Position numbers and translations under genes: made by a program
Notes under the pieces: model-generated
Database searches by the model: none
What the model was told of the DNA's origin: nothing
Seen by the model: the letters and a program-made list of their open reading frames with translations, nothing else
DNA from: Pilasporangium apinafurcum
Lineage: Eukaryota > Oomycota > Peronosporomycetes > Pythiales > Pythiaceae
Direction of reading: 5' to 3'
Assembly (NCBI GenBank): GCA_001600495.1
Contig: BCKE01000027.1
Span: forward strand, 411,051 to 439,962
DNA length: 28,912 bases
Shown: one piece after another, positions 1 through 9,700 of the stretch
How positions within the stretch are numbered: position 1 is the first letter of the stretch
Layout of the letters: the number at the start of each line of letters is the position of its first letter

Positions 1-137
1 CGCAAAGCACCGTCGATAGCTTCGGCATCGGGTGTCTTGACGTTTTGGTATCCGTCTTCATCCTTGCCAACGCCAGAGGCGTTGCTCAAGTACGAGACAC
101 GATCGGGAATATCTTTAGTGTTGCTGGGCTTGTGCAT
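1..137 (-). CDS. Folate-biopterin (BT1/FBT) transporter paralog, N-terminus only
   Basis: Reading the minus strand from the ATG at 135-137 gives MHKPSNTKDIPDRVSYLSNA and continues open to the window edge, about 45 codons. This matches the first residues of the complete FBT transporter at 2621-4300, which starts MHKPSNTSDIPDRVSYLSNA, and then drifts. The DNA just upstream of both ATGs is also alike (runs such as cttggcacttgtg and cttggtgcttgtg, then a gaattga run). Duplication therefore included the leader. The membrane domains lie outside the window. FBT proteins move folates or pterins across membranes; only the cytosolic N-terminal tail is visible here. The start is secure because both copies share it. 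Confidence 0.85.
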   Translation of the reverse strand, partial: MHKPSNTKDIPDRVSYLSNASGVGKDEDGYQNVKTPDAEAIDGAL

Positions 138-300
138 TGTGGCTCTGTGTTTTCTTCGAGTCTTGGCACTTGTGGTGAAGCCGGTGAATTGAGCAATGAC
201 CAATTTGCAAGCCAACGCAATTTAAGGCTGAGCGGGGCGAAGAGAAGGGGGAGCTACAGTAGGCACAGGCTCAAGGGGTTTTAGTTTCTGTTTTTCGTTG

Positions 301-2560
301 ATTAGCTATCAAGTCGCGCCTATGTCGTCCTGTTCGTTGCACATCTGCATGCGGACGAGCTCCCCTTTCGTCTGACAGAAGGGATGAGAGTCGGTCTGAC
401 ACAAAATTACAGTAATTACCTGGCACATCCTACAGATCATTTGCAACTGAGGTGGGACGCCAAGAGGAGCATTACATCTGGTAATGGTACCTCTTGCCTA
501 TCTGATTAAAGAAATAATAATAATAATAATAATAATGCTATCGTAAGTGATCCGTGCTAGAGAAAACGTGAAGCTTCAGCATGGCATGTATGCATTCATT
601 GTCTAGCATCATCGAATGTGTAGGAATAGGAGGAATATCATTTCGCTTTCATGTGGATATTAATTAATACCCGTGAAAGTGCATGTTCAGAAAAGCCCAA
701 GAAAATATATCTTGAAATCGATAATTGATGATGCTACTGTTTTATGTTCTTTGTACCGCGGTGTCCAATCACGTCATGTTCGAGGGAATTGCTCTGACTC
801 ACCATAGTATATCCTTGGCTTTTCTTTGGCTTTATGAGGTGAGCATTAATTTGTGGGCCAACATAAAATTGTTTTTTGTATGAGCTGATCATTACTAAAG
901 AACTATGTGTATAGATTCATTAACATTCCAACAAATCGCATTCATCGAGACCCTTTTCTGCTGCTATTGAGGAGTAAAATTGATAGTTGATATTTGTGGA
1001 CTTCTTGCAAGATGTCAGAAGGGCCATTTTTTTTGAAAAGAGAGAATGTACCAACAAAATGACCGTGCGAGAGAATGGCCAGATGAGCCTTCGCTCGCAA
1101 CCATCTGTTGATGAAAAAAAGCATCAAGGCACTCGTCAACCAGAAATTCACAAATTGGAATTAATTTTGTGAAGGATCAGAAACGATTAAGAAATACGAC
1201 GTCACAACTTTGGACGTAGTATGCTTTTTTCTTGCTAGACATGAAGAAATTATGGCATGAAAAGAAAATAATCAAGCTAAAGTTATGAAATGAGGCCATG
1301 GTGTTTCTGTGTTCGGAAGACTTCGAAGTCTTCAGTCACAGTCGCGATTGTTGCCACATCATCTACTCTGATTTGCTTATTGCGACGACCCATCTCGCAA
1401 TGTTGGGAAGGGAGATGCTCCATAATGAAGGTTAGGGCTAGATGTATGTGAAATCTGTTTACTTGTGCTGGGCTTCTGGCCACCTGGGAGACCCCAATGC
1501 TGGTTTCTGTCGCTGGTGTAAGTATCGTGATTTGATGCTCCTGCTTTGATGTTTACAGATCCACGTGTTGTCGAGATTTTTTCACTTTCTTTTATTGCAT
1601 ATACCAGCAATATGCCTTTAAACCTAGTTGTCTCTCTTTTTCAGAGTGTGATAAAGAAGTGCCTCTCTTGCCTTAGTTTGGAGTGACGCGCGACGCGTCT
1701 TCTTCATACTTGCATCCTAATGGCTGAGTTTTTCACGCACTCACCAAGTGCTGACAATCGCAGTGACATAATCAGGACGCGAGGATCACCATAGTGAGCA
1801 TTGGGCATCTTTATTTTCGAACAAAGCCAGGCGAAAAATACGACGAGTGCACCTCACAAGTGTAGATTTTGTAGCGTGCATGGTGGTATTTGTGAGCACA
1901 GACAGTCGCTCTTGACAGACGAAAAAGTAATGTAAACTCGCTTCGTTTTTTTTTTCGATTGTTACATTTGCCACAATCATTTTCCATACCAAAGGGTAAC
2001 TTCCAGCTTCCTCTCTACAAATTTTTTCTTTGCTGATTTACATGTCCTACCTAAAACTTTCTGATTCCTACAAAAGTCGTTTACCTCTGTGGTACGTTTT
2101 CACAAAATTATGTGCATACGGATCCTGTCACTGGGAACGAATTAGCTATGTGGTAGTTGTTAGTAAGCCAATGATCAGCAATGCGCCTCTCATCTACCTG
2201 TACTCCGAAACCATCGTCTGCTCTATGACACCTTCGAGGGATTTGCATCAAGGTTGTGATGATTGAACGTACATTTTTCATCTCCATTCACTTCGATTCG
2301 TTTTTGGGATAGGCGGTATCGAGCCGCAACTGTTTTAGCCACCCGTGATGCTTCAGGATGAAAATCATCCCCCTTCCTTCATTTCCTATCCTCTGGAGCT
2401 AGAATGAGCCGGATTCCTACCCGCAGCCGTTCTTTTTTTTCTCTGTCTGCACCTGAGAATATCATCAACAAACTTGAATGCGTACCATCGTGTATTCAAA
2501 TGTAAAGTGAGCCATTTGTATTGAACATTAAGTACCACCCTTCAACGATCCGTCGACGAA
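301..2560. other. Intergenic gap between the two FBT genes
   Basis: I see no gene in this 2.3 kb. Open frames are short, lack recognisable motifs and overlap on both strands. The stretch holds an (AAT)8 microsatellite and several T- or A-rich runs. It separates two tandem FBT paralogs, so it should contain the 3' end region of the first duplication unit or an old insertion, but no terminal repeats are evident. Confidence 0.5.
513..536. repeat. (AAT)8 microsatellite
   Basis: Eight uninterrupted AAT units, seen directly in the sequence. No adjacent element ends are visible. Confidence 0.95.
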
Positions 2561-2620
2561 CCTACATCGATCGTCGACGAGGGTAAGATGACAACATGGA
2601 TGCGACACGACGAATGAAGA

Positions 2621-4300
2621 CTAGCAACCGCTGCCACCAGCGATAACGAGGCATGCCGTGCTTGGGTAGATGGCCATAATATTGGTCATCACCGACCACA
2701 CGAGACCAAAGATCATGTAGAAAAGTGTGAGGGAGCCTAACAAGAAGCTCGAGCCACCAGAGCGCACCAATTCTTGTGTTTCTGCCTTTTGACGAGGCAA
2801 GAAAACCAAGAAACCCCATGAGACAATGGTCATGGCGTACATGAGGATGACAGTGTACGTGATATCCAGTCGGATCGAATGGTCGTCGACCTGCACACGT
2901 TCGTTGGTAATGTTGAATTCCTGATTAACGATACGGGTCATAGTCGAAGCAAACGGGGACGACAAATTCGACACTGTTGTCATCAAACCGTAGACGGCAC
3001 CTTCGCTGCCGATGCGGGCAATTTCGACCGTCACAAACGTACCAATAATAAAGTTGATGCCGTATGGTACGTAGACAGCAATGGGAAGACCCAACCAGAA
3101 CCATTGACTGCGATAGACATCCCAGATCGTGATGAACGTGCAGAGACCGTCGCCAAGCATGACCAAGAAGCCCGTGAACACCGTCATAGTACGCCAGTTC
3201 CAGTGAAGACCCCATTTGCCCGTGATAGCAATACCAGCCAAGAAGACAAAGTTACCGAGAATACTACTGAACGTGCTGTTCAACGGAGTAACTTTAGCCC
3301 AGTACAACTGAATGAGTGACGACGCAATGTACGAGAAGTTGGCGAAGATACCGCTGAAGAAATTGTAGAAGATAACTTGGTACATCGCGCGAGTCTGAAT
3401 CAACGACCAGAGATCCTTAATGTAAGTGATGAAGCTGATGCGTTCATATTTTTCTTCCTTGAGCAAGAACCACGTCGCTGGAATCACCGGAAGCATCCCA
3501 ATACCAATAACTAACATAAGCTGTGGAAAGGAGAGCGAGAAGTCAAAGTCACCAGCGTAATCTTCACCGTTAAAGCAGAAACCAGTTAAACATTGACCGA
3601 TGATGACAAACGCCGTACGGGTTGCGTAGATGGCGGACTGGGTGCGACCACGGATAGCTTCAGGTTCACGTTGAGCAAANTCCACAACGACACCATCAGC
3701 AGATACATCAGCCATCAAGTATCCGAACGCAGCAAGCATCATCAACATGACGTACTTGCCACCCTTGTCTTGGGCACTGAAGTTGATCCGCTCCAAATCT
3801 TCATCCGTGTAATCATCGGGTGACTTTTCACGGAGTTCAGAGTCTGGGTAGTAGGGATCACCCACTGGTGTGCAGGCCATGATCATGAGCATAAGGAAGC
3901 AGATGCTCCAGCCCAAAACCATATACGGACGACGACGATAGCCGAAGATTGGGAAGCAATCAGATACAATACCATAAAAGACCTTGAACGACCAAGGAAG
4001 ATCAACCAACTGGGACGCAGCACTGTACACGTTACCAGTGACGTTCAAGTACGCCTGAAGGAAAGGGTAGATCGTCGCAGGTAAGGTACCATAGACCAGA
4101 CCGACAGCGGCGTACTGGCAGAGGAGACCAATGCAATCTTTGCTGAAAAGGTTAGGAGCGCCACCTTCACGGAGAGCACCACCTTCGACGACCGGAGTCT
4201 TGGCGTCGCTGTACCCTTCTCCCGCTTCCTTGGCACCAGAGGCATTGCTCAAGTAGGACACACGGTCCGGAATGTCAGAAGTGTTGCTGGGCTTGTGCAT
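2621..4300 (-). CDS. Folate-biopterin transporter (BT1/FBT family)
   Basis: A 559-residue multi-pass membrane protein, intact apart from one ambiguous base (N at 3680, residue 207). Family marks are the motif around residues 103-125 (SFKVFYGIVSD, then PIFGYRRRPYMVLG) and the block ADVSADGVVV near 197-206 followed by AQREPEAIRGR. These are typical of BT1 proteins, which belong to the major facilitator clan. About twelve hydrophobic segments can be read, with a polar N-terminal tail of ~50 residues and a hydrophilic loop near 150-180. Such proteins import folate, pterins or related compounds in trypanosomatids, plants and oomycetes, where the family is expanded; the substrate here cannot be read from sequence. 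The ATG at 4298-4300 is shared with the truncated paralog at the left edge. The open frames antisense to it are shadows. Confidence 0.93.
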   Translation of the reverse strand: MHKPSNTSDIPDRVSYLSNASGAKEAGEGYSDAKTPVVEGGALREGGAPNLFSKDCIGLLCQYAAVGLVYGTLPATIYPFLQAYLNVTGNVYSAASQLVDLPWSFKVFYGIVSDCFPIFGYRRRPYMVLGWSICFLMLMIMACTPVGDPYYPDSELREKSPDDYTDEDLERINFSAQDKGGKYVMLMMLAAFGYLMADVSADGVVVXFAQREPEAIRGRTQSAIYATRTAFVIIGQCLTGFCFNGEDYAGDFDFSLSFPQLMLVIGIGMLPVIPATWFLLKEEKYERISFITYIKDLWSLIQTRAMYQVIFYNFFSGIFANFSYIASSLIQLYWAKVTPLNSTFSSILGNFVFLAGIAITGKWGLHWNWRTMTVFTGFLVMLGDGLCTFITIWDVYRSQWFWLGLPIAVYVPYGINFIIGTFVTVEIARIGSEGAVYGLMTTVSNLSSPFASTMTRIVNQEFNITNERVQVDDHSIRLDITYTVILMYAMTIVSWGFLVFLPRQKAETQELVRSGGSSFLLGSLTLFYMIFGLVWSVMTNIMAIYPSTACLVIAGGSGC

Positions 4301-6200
4301 TGCTCGCTTCTCTTGTCGCTTGGTGCTTGTGCCGAGGCTGGAGAATTGAAGAATGAGGACTAGCGGAGTGAGTCAAAATCCAAAGCCAGGAGAACGGACG
4401 AACCCAAGCGTTGACGAGCTCCATTACTAAGTCTACAAGCATGATTGGGCATCAATATGGAACATATATACAACGATATCGTGAGGGATGCAGCAGTTAT
4501 TAATGAGCGCAGAGAAGAGCCACGAAAGTCTGATAAAACGAGCGTGAAGATGGGGATTGTGAGCACATGTTACCTCTGTCCTTTAATTCCCTTCGGAAAA
4601 GATATGCTTCATATCGAAAATGCAATTGTTTTTGCCTCTTATAATACATAACGGAGAAGATGAACAAATAAGTCTACTCCTTTTCAAACCAGATATAGTA
4701 AGCAGGTATTCCCTCCAGAAAATCCCTCCTGTGGCATCAATGCAATCGCGAATTGTAATCTGAGGTTTAATATAGCAGACTTGGGAACCAAAAGAACGTC
4801 ACTTTCACTTTGATCTAAGATGCAGCGAACCATACACCAAGTTCACCCACAACTTTTTTTTAATTTGGCAAAAGGAAAGGTTTTGCATTAATCATTTTTA
4901 GTTTTGGTGGGAGCAAAACTCAGGAGAGATTAAAAGCGCCATAAAAAAGGCTTTAATCACGTGGTAACCATCGCGGTAACCGTCTGAGCAATTTCTGGCC
5001 TAGGGTGATCTGCTGACGAAACATACATGGCTGAGAGTAGGACAGCTTCCGGACAGACGGCATTACCATCTCCGTTGGGTGATGGCCAAACCATAGCACT
5101 CCACCTGCACGAGAGATGCGACAGTAAGTGTTTATTAGGAACTCCCACTCTCTTCATGTTTCTGTCCAAGATTATAGTTATCATCCCACTCTTGAGTGAG
5201 CGAGAGAGAAGACGTTATGCATACGGGATAGCGTCCGCCCATTCCATGTGCAACTCTTAACGTCACTAATCCTATGTCAACAATGTGTAAAGGGGAAAAA
5301 AATGAAGGTTGTGAAGAGAAGACTTAGCTATGTACACTCCCACAAAATATCACTACGAAAGCCGAAGTCATTTCCATCGCAACCACTACAAATGGTAGTG
5401 ACGCCTAAACCGCACTTCGATCAATTTCAGAAATCTAACGGAGCCGATTTATGGCAATGAGGCTTTGTCCGTCTACCGTCGAAGTTTTAGCACATCCATG
5501 AAGATAAGAAAGCTGAAACTTTGCGGTCACACAAATGGTTACCCACGTCGATGACCTTTTTTTGCTTCTTCGTGGTATCGTTCGTGTGAAGAATGAGAGA
5601 AAAAAAAGAGAGAGGGCAAGAAAAAGAATCCGAGAGAGAAAGACGAGAGAGGCCAAACGCAATCTCAGATGCACATAAAGTTGAAAGCATGGTTAGGTCA
5701 AAATGTTCGAGAAGCTACGCGTTTATGCTCATATAGTGGTCTTGATTGCTTTGTGCATAAATATCAATCAGAGGCATATTGTAGACACTACAATGCACAT
5801 TATGAGAAGGTAACGATCAAAAGGATTAGCATGGAATGGTGCTATTTGCCAGCTCTTTAGTCATATTCAACAGTGATTCACCCAGAGATAAAGAATAACA
5901 ACAAAAGAAAAAGTGGATTTTAATGCGGGAATACCGTAGAAATTGGCGATGCTCCATTCATTCATTCATTCACCCTCCATTCCCATCTCCATTTTCGTCG
6001 CAAGGTGACTGTTTTGCTTGCATTCATTTACATCCCATCAACCCATTCAATCATCGAGTGCCAAAGAAAGGCAATGCGGCTGACTTCTAACTGCTCCATT
6101 TGCGAAATCATCGTACATTCGTGTGCATCTTCGTTGACTTCCCTAACCATTTCCAGATGTCAACTATTTCTCTTGGCTATGCCATAACCTTAGCACTACG
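4301..6200. other. Gap: FBT upstream region and unassigned DNA
   Basis: The first ~80 bases are the FBT leader, shared in part with the left-edge paralog. Beyond that I find no gene. Short open frames on both strands carry no recognisable domain. There is a purine-rich tract near 5590-5650 and a short (ATTC) run near 5955. The right end meets the 3' side of the Fanzor relic. Confidence 0.45.
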
Positions 6201-6202
6201 CA

Positions 6203-6275
6203 CTGGCATATGGACTAACTGTGTGGACACGTTTGAGAGATTATTAGACTTTCCCACTGTTCATGGATACTCTTC
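6203..6275 (-). ncRNA. Candidate Fanzor guide-RNA region (3' flank of copy B)
   Basis: Read on the minus strand, the ~70 bases after the Fanzor1 copy B stop match, at about 80% by my eye count, the 3' flank of copy E at 8773-8841 in inverted orientation. In TnpB and Fanzor loci the omega/fRNA scaffold comes from the 3' end of the gene and the following non-coding sequence. Conservation past the stop codon fits that. The segment ends near GTTAGTCCATATGCCAG. No expression evidence is available, and the boundary toward a guide is unknown. Confidence 0.4.
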
Positions 6276-6282
6276 CTACAAT

Positions 6283-8248
6283 CTATTCTGCACGTCGTAA
6301 CTCTAATGGTCTTGGAAGTCTACGTGGGAGATACATGGCAAGTGTAAGGATGTTTTTCGACGCATTGACATCTCACTTCCATGTGATTCTGCACTGGTTG
6401 TTATTGCAGCGGAAAACCTGGTGGGAAAGTTTGGCGTCTGCGCTTCCATCAGCTTTTTTTATCGGGAATGGTGTATCCTCAAGCTGCCGGTAGCGCTCGG
6501 AGCATCGCTGACTCGTGTAGTACTTGTCGATCTGTAACCTGGTCGTGCATGTTGCCAGCTCGCGTGTAAACTGCTTCACGGGTCCACGCGTACGACACTT
6601 GATGAAGTCCTGTCGACTTCAGTCACCGAGGCCAATGCAAACCTGAGGACTTGGCGTGGGTACCAACCACTTTACTAGATATCCCAACGTCTTCCGACTA
6701 AATCTTGACTGAAGGAAACGTCATTTACGAAATGGATGCCTTGTACAAAAGCTCACCAAGAAGTCGAGATGCCTCCACACGTACTTGACGTTTGTCATAT
6801 ACTGCTCATACGACGCTGCCTTGAACGAAGGCATCTCCCGGATAATCCTTCCGTACTCATGTTCCCGCTGCTTCAATTTCTTGTGCCAGAACGTACAGTT
6901 GTTCATCCCAGCGAGATGCCTGTACTCTCACGTAGATACCTGTTGAATGTTGTACTGCTGGTTACTAGCTCGCTTGCATCGACCACCGTGCTTGTATCTC
7001 CTCTTCCTTTTCTTCTTCCCCTTCTTTCATCGTTTCTGCTTCGACTCTTTCACTTAATTCTGCTTGGGTTCCTTTCTATTGCATTTCGCTTTCTCCTCTT
7101 CCACATCAACTTCTCGCACTCGAATGACAGTGCAGAGCGATTGCGTACCGGGGTCGATCCCAACAACAGTATCAGGAACGTAATTATCAGGAAGTACCAT
7201 CATATTTTCGTCTTTCTCTTTCACGAGGCGCTGCTGAAGTAAAGACGCGCTGTAGCTGTTCATCGTGATCTGGTACACAAACTTGCGATTCTTCGTCTCG
7301 AACTTGCGAATGTGGAAGCCCTTCTCCCAATGCTCGTCTCGTTCGACTTAAAGCTCTTCGTTGGTTGGGTGATGCTTGGGCTTGTTGCTTGAGATAATGG
7401 AGAAGACATCGATCTTTTTGCGTTCGCAGGATGCGCGTATTCATTTCATTTAAGACGGTCATATTGATCATAGTGTGTACTGGGATGAAGGATGTCAGCA
7501 ATGGCAGTAGCGAGAACACACGACATCCTGCTAGCTCTAGTTCCTTCGATGCTCGAAACCCCATATACTGCAGCATTTCGTACGTTTTACGCAGAAAGTG
7601 AGAGAGATTTACTTTTATCGTCGATTTTGATGGTGGATACGCCTCCAGCCACTCGTGAAACTCGGTCTCTTCACTCGTAAACACTTCATCTTCGCGAAAA
7701 CAGCTCGATATCAATGCTCTCGTCTCTTTGTCATTCGTTCCATAGCAAAGCTGGATATAACGATGGAGCCGTCGATCAAAGCTCGCCACGATGTGGTTTG
7801 TTGCGTTCACATTCGTAGTGCTTGCCGGCTCATTGAGAGATTTGGAGACATTGGACATTTGTAGAGCCGAGCACTCGTCCGCAAACAACTGCCGTTGCGC
7901 TCGGTAGATCAGAAGCGTATCGTTAAGATTTTTATCGATGCACGTTTTTGCTGGCTTTCCATTTGCTTGTAAGAGTACCCCAGTACAGCATCTGTAAAAA
8001 CATGTCTGGGTGAGTTCTGGCAGCGGGATGTTGTCCTGGTGACAGCGAAGTACGTGCAGGTCCGCGACGTGCCAGGTTTTGATCTGGATTTTCTTCATCA
8101 CTAGCACTCGTTCGTCTACTTCTTGCTGGATGATGGGATTGTGGCAGAGCGTCGCCCACTTCATGGTGACAGTCGAGTACTTGAGTGCATCTTTTGTTAG
8201 TGCATCAGCCTCGTACTCGTCAGGCTTGCGCTTGGGTCTCTGGGTCAT
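6283..8248 (-). pseudogene. Fanzor1 (eukaryotic TnpB-like RNA-guided nuclease), broken copy B
   Basis: Starts MTQRPKRKPDEYEAD at the ATG 8246-8248. The first ~300 codons align with Fanzor copy A; shared landmarks are HVLR, FYRCCTG (FFNRCTS in A) and GCRVFSLLP (GCRVWSLLP in A). A frameshift near 7340-7380 moves the frame. The rest reads on with VVGIDPGTQSLC (RuvC-I, Asp codon 7153-7155), EYRHLAG, MPSFKAASYEQYM, a decayed zinc ribbon (TSQRCSER, then FRCNNNQC) and ITWK-stop-DVNASKNIL (RuvC-III, Asp at 6370-6372). In-frame stops include 7054-7056, 6721-6723 and the TGA at 6373-6375, where an Arg is expected. Zinc ligands are partly lost. Fanzors are RNA-guided DNA endonucleases carried by eukaryotic transposons. 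This copy is dead as read. The 3' end reads PRPLELRRAE before TAG. Confidence 0.85.
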
Positions 8249-8517
8249 CGAGTTGATGTGTGTGCTCGATGCACAACTTGTTCTTGCGAAGCGATTGGTG
8301 GACTATGATGGCATGGTCGAATGTATTTACACTGCACGACGTCATCCATGAGTCTTTTTTACTTGGTTATTTACCATATCTCACTCAAATCTACAAGATC
8401 TAACAAGTCGAAAACGCATACACACATGACAATTTGCAGCTTTCTGTCAACCAGAAATCACCACGAGACATCATATATGTGTATGAATGTTACTGTTGGT
8501 ATGCAGTCTGAGTGCAA

Positions 8518-8661
8518 TTAGTCGCTATCCGACTCGGATAATCCCTCTTCACTAAATTCTACTTCGCTGCCGCTCTCGCTGTCGTCGATATCTTCTATCC
8601 TCTGTATATGCTCGTAAATGTCTGCTAAATCATCATTTGCTTTGTCAACATACCTCTGCAC
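8518..8661 (-). pseudogene. Acidic C-terminal fragment of an unidentified protein
   Basis: An open stretch of about 47 codons on the minus strand without its own start. It reads VDKANDDLADIYEHIQRIED, then IDDSESGSEVEFSEEG, and ends ESDSD before TAA at 8518-8520. The strongly acidic Ser/Asp/Glu-rich tail looks like the natural C-terminus of a nuclear or transposon protein rather than random sequence. A stop just upstream (8662-8664) and the Fanzor copy E next to it show that it is truncated. I do not recognise the family. Confidence 0.35.
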
Positions 8662-8691
8662 TTATACAACAATTGAGAATAGTGGTTGCAG

Positions 8692-8769
8692 TCGAAGAAC
8701 ATTCTTACACGCGCCATGTGTCTCCTACCTAGACTTCCAAGACCACTCGAGTTACGACGAGCAGATTAG
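8692..8769 (+). pseudogene. Fanzor1 C-terminal end, copy E
   Basis: Plus-strand codons read SKNILTRAMCLLPRLPRPLE then LRRAD-stop (TAG 8767-8769). Copy B ends SKNILTLAMYLPRRLPRPLE then LRRAE-stop, so this is the extreme C-terminus of the same Fanzor1 subfamily, just after the RuvC-III aspartate motif. Nothing upstream in this frame belongs to it, so the fragment is truncated at its 5' side near 8685. It lies inverted relative to copy B, 0.4 kb from that gene's start. The longer open frame through this region at 8618-8953 uses another frame and is not a gene. Confidence 0.75.
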
Positions 8770-8772
8770 AGT

Positions 8773-8850
8773 ATCTATGGACAGCGGGAGAGTCTATCAA
8801 CCTTTCAAACGCGTCCACACGGTTAGTCTGTATGCTGGCAACCGCCAGAA
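8773..8850 (+). ncRNA. Candidate Fanzor guide-RNA region (3' flank of copy E)
   Basis: The sequence directly after the copy E stop is conserved with the flank of copy B for about 69 bases, with 14 differences by eye, 13 of them transitions. It contains GTTAGTCTGT at 8822-8831, a ten-base word also found in the 3' flank of Fanzor copy A. It ends in a perfect hairpin CTGGC-AACC-GCCAG at 8835-8848. Position and structure fit an fRNA scaffold. This is inference; transcription is not shown. Confidence 0.42.
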
Positions 8851-8934
8851 GAGAAAGTTACACCTCCACCTCAAGAGGTCATATGCGTTACCAAAGTACG
8901 AGAGGAGCTCCTGTTTTTCTTTGTTCGAGTCCGA

Positions 8935-9006
8935 CTTGACCAGCAAAAGTTAGTTGAGACTAGAGAACCGCGAAGTAGTCATCTCCAACACCTAGGCTCG
9001 GAGAAC
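8935..9006 (-). ncRNA. Candidate omega-RNA 3' end of Fanzor2/TnpB remnant F
   Basis: On the minus strand, from AGGTGTTGGAG to CTTTTG, this block matches the 3' end of Fanzor2-like copy C (12368-12417) at roughly 82% by eye, with one indel. Both contain CTACTTCGCGGT and TCTAGTCT. In copy C the segment folds into a hairpin; here the stem is partly eroded. It spans the last codons and the bases after the stop, the usual place of an omega RNA scaffold. Confidence 0.4.
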
Positions 9007-9420
9007 AAGTATTTGTTGTATAGTGTTCTTCACATTCAATCACGCGTCCTCCAGTTCTTTCCATCTTGTACTTCAGTAGGATGTTGAACTTGTAGTGAGA
9101 CCACGTGAGCATTCTTTTTGACACCTTGCCTGAAATTCTTTTTTGCTTGGATGTCAGCCCTGAAGTCCCGACGGATGGAAGAAGGACTCCATGGTAATAT
9201 CTTCACTATTTGGGAAAGCAGTCGATAGCAATGCTTTCTGTCGTACAAGATCGGATAGTTGGTTTAAGTGTGATAAAACTCGACAAGGAACAATTGTAGC
9301 TCTTTGTCAATCTCGGTGTCAGCATGATGGAATGACATCCATTCCTTGTTCCACATATAGAGGCGAACAAGACAAATTTGCAACTGGCCGCAAATGTCCA
9401 ATGCCTCGATTTTCTTAGTT
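8960..9420 (-). pseudogene. IS607-TnpB/Fanzor2-like nuclease remnant, copy F
   Basis: On the minus strand from about 9125 the frame reads SKRMLTWSHYKFNILLKYKM, then ERTGGRVIECEEHYTTNTCS, then jumps to a short tail ending at TAG 8960-8962. The pattern (mltWsHykF..L..K....G..v....E.yTs.TCs) is the conserved segment before the zinc ribbon in IS607-type TnpB and Fanzor2. After the first zinc cysteine, the zinc ribbon and RuvC-III are missing and sequence resumes in the conserved 3' end. Upstream, in another frame, KKIEALDICGQLQICLVRLY and FRQGVKKNA probably continue the same decayed gene to about 9420. RuvC-I was not found. The gene is inactive. It converges with copy E. Confidence 0.68.
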
Positions 9421-9435
9421 GTCAAGTTTGATTAC

Positions 9436-9490
9436 GCAGATTACGCCATCTTGGAAGTAGGAATTTGATGATGCAGATTACGCCATCTTG
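9436..9490. repeat. Two direct copies of an 18-mer
   Basis: GCAGATTACGCCATCTTG occurs at 9436-9453 and again at 9473-9490, 37 bases apart, just upstream of the membrane-protein gene. It could be a duplicated promoter element or an old minisatellite. Nearby, TGATTGAC at 9515-9522 and GTCAATCA at 9531-9538 form an 8-bp inverted repeat. Confidence 0.85.
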
Positions 9491-9700
9491 AGTCGGAGCC
9501 AATGAAAATTCAGTTGATTGACTAGCTATGGTCAATCAGGAGACTCGATTTTGATTGGATATTAAAGTTTGAAGTTCATTTAGTAGTGAGGATCTAAAAT
9601 TGTGCACCGCCCCAAACAGATCTTTCTCACTCTCCGTTTATCTCTTCACCAGAACGACTTGCATTACTACGTCGCGGACTGCTTTGACTAATTGACTGCT

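Noticed and set aside
2879-3319. 146-codon open frame on the plus strand
   Set aside because: It is antisense to the FBT transporter, whose motifs are clear, and has no family features of its own.
8618-8953. 111-codon open frame on the plus strand
   Set aside because: It crosses Fanzor fragment E in a different frame and runs into its non-coding flank; no motif supports it.
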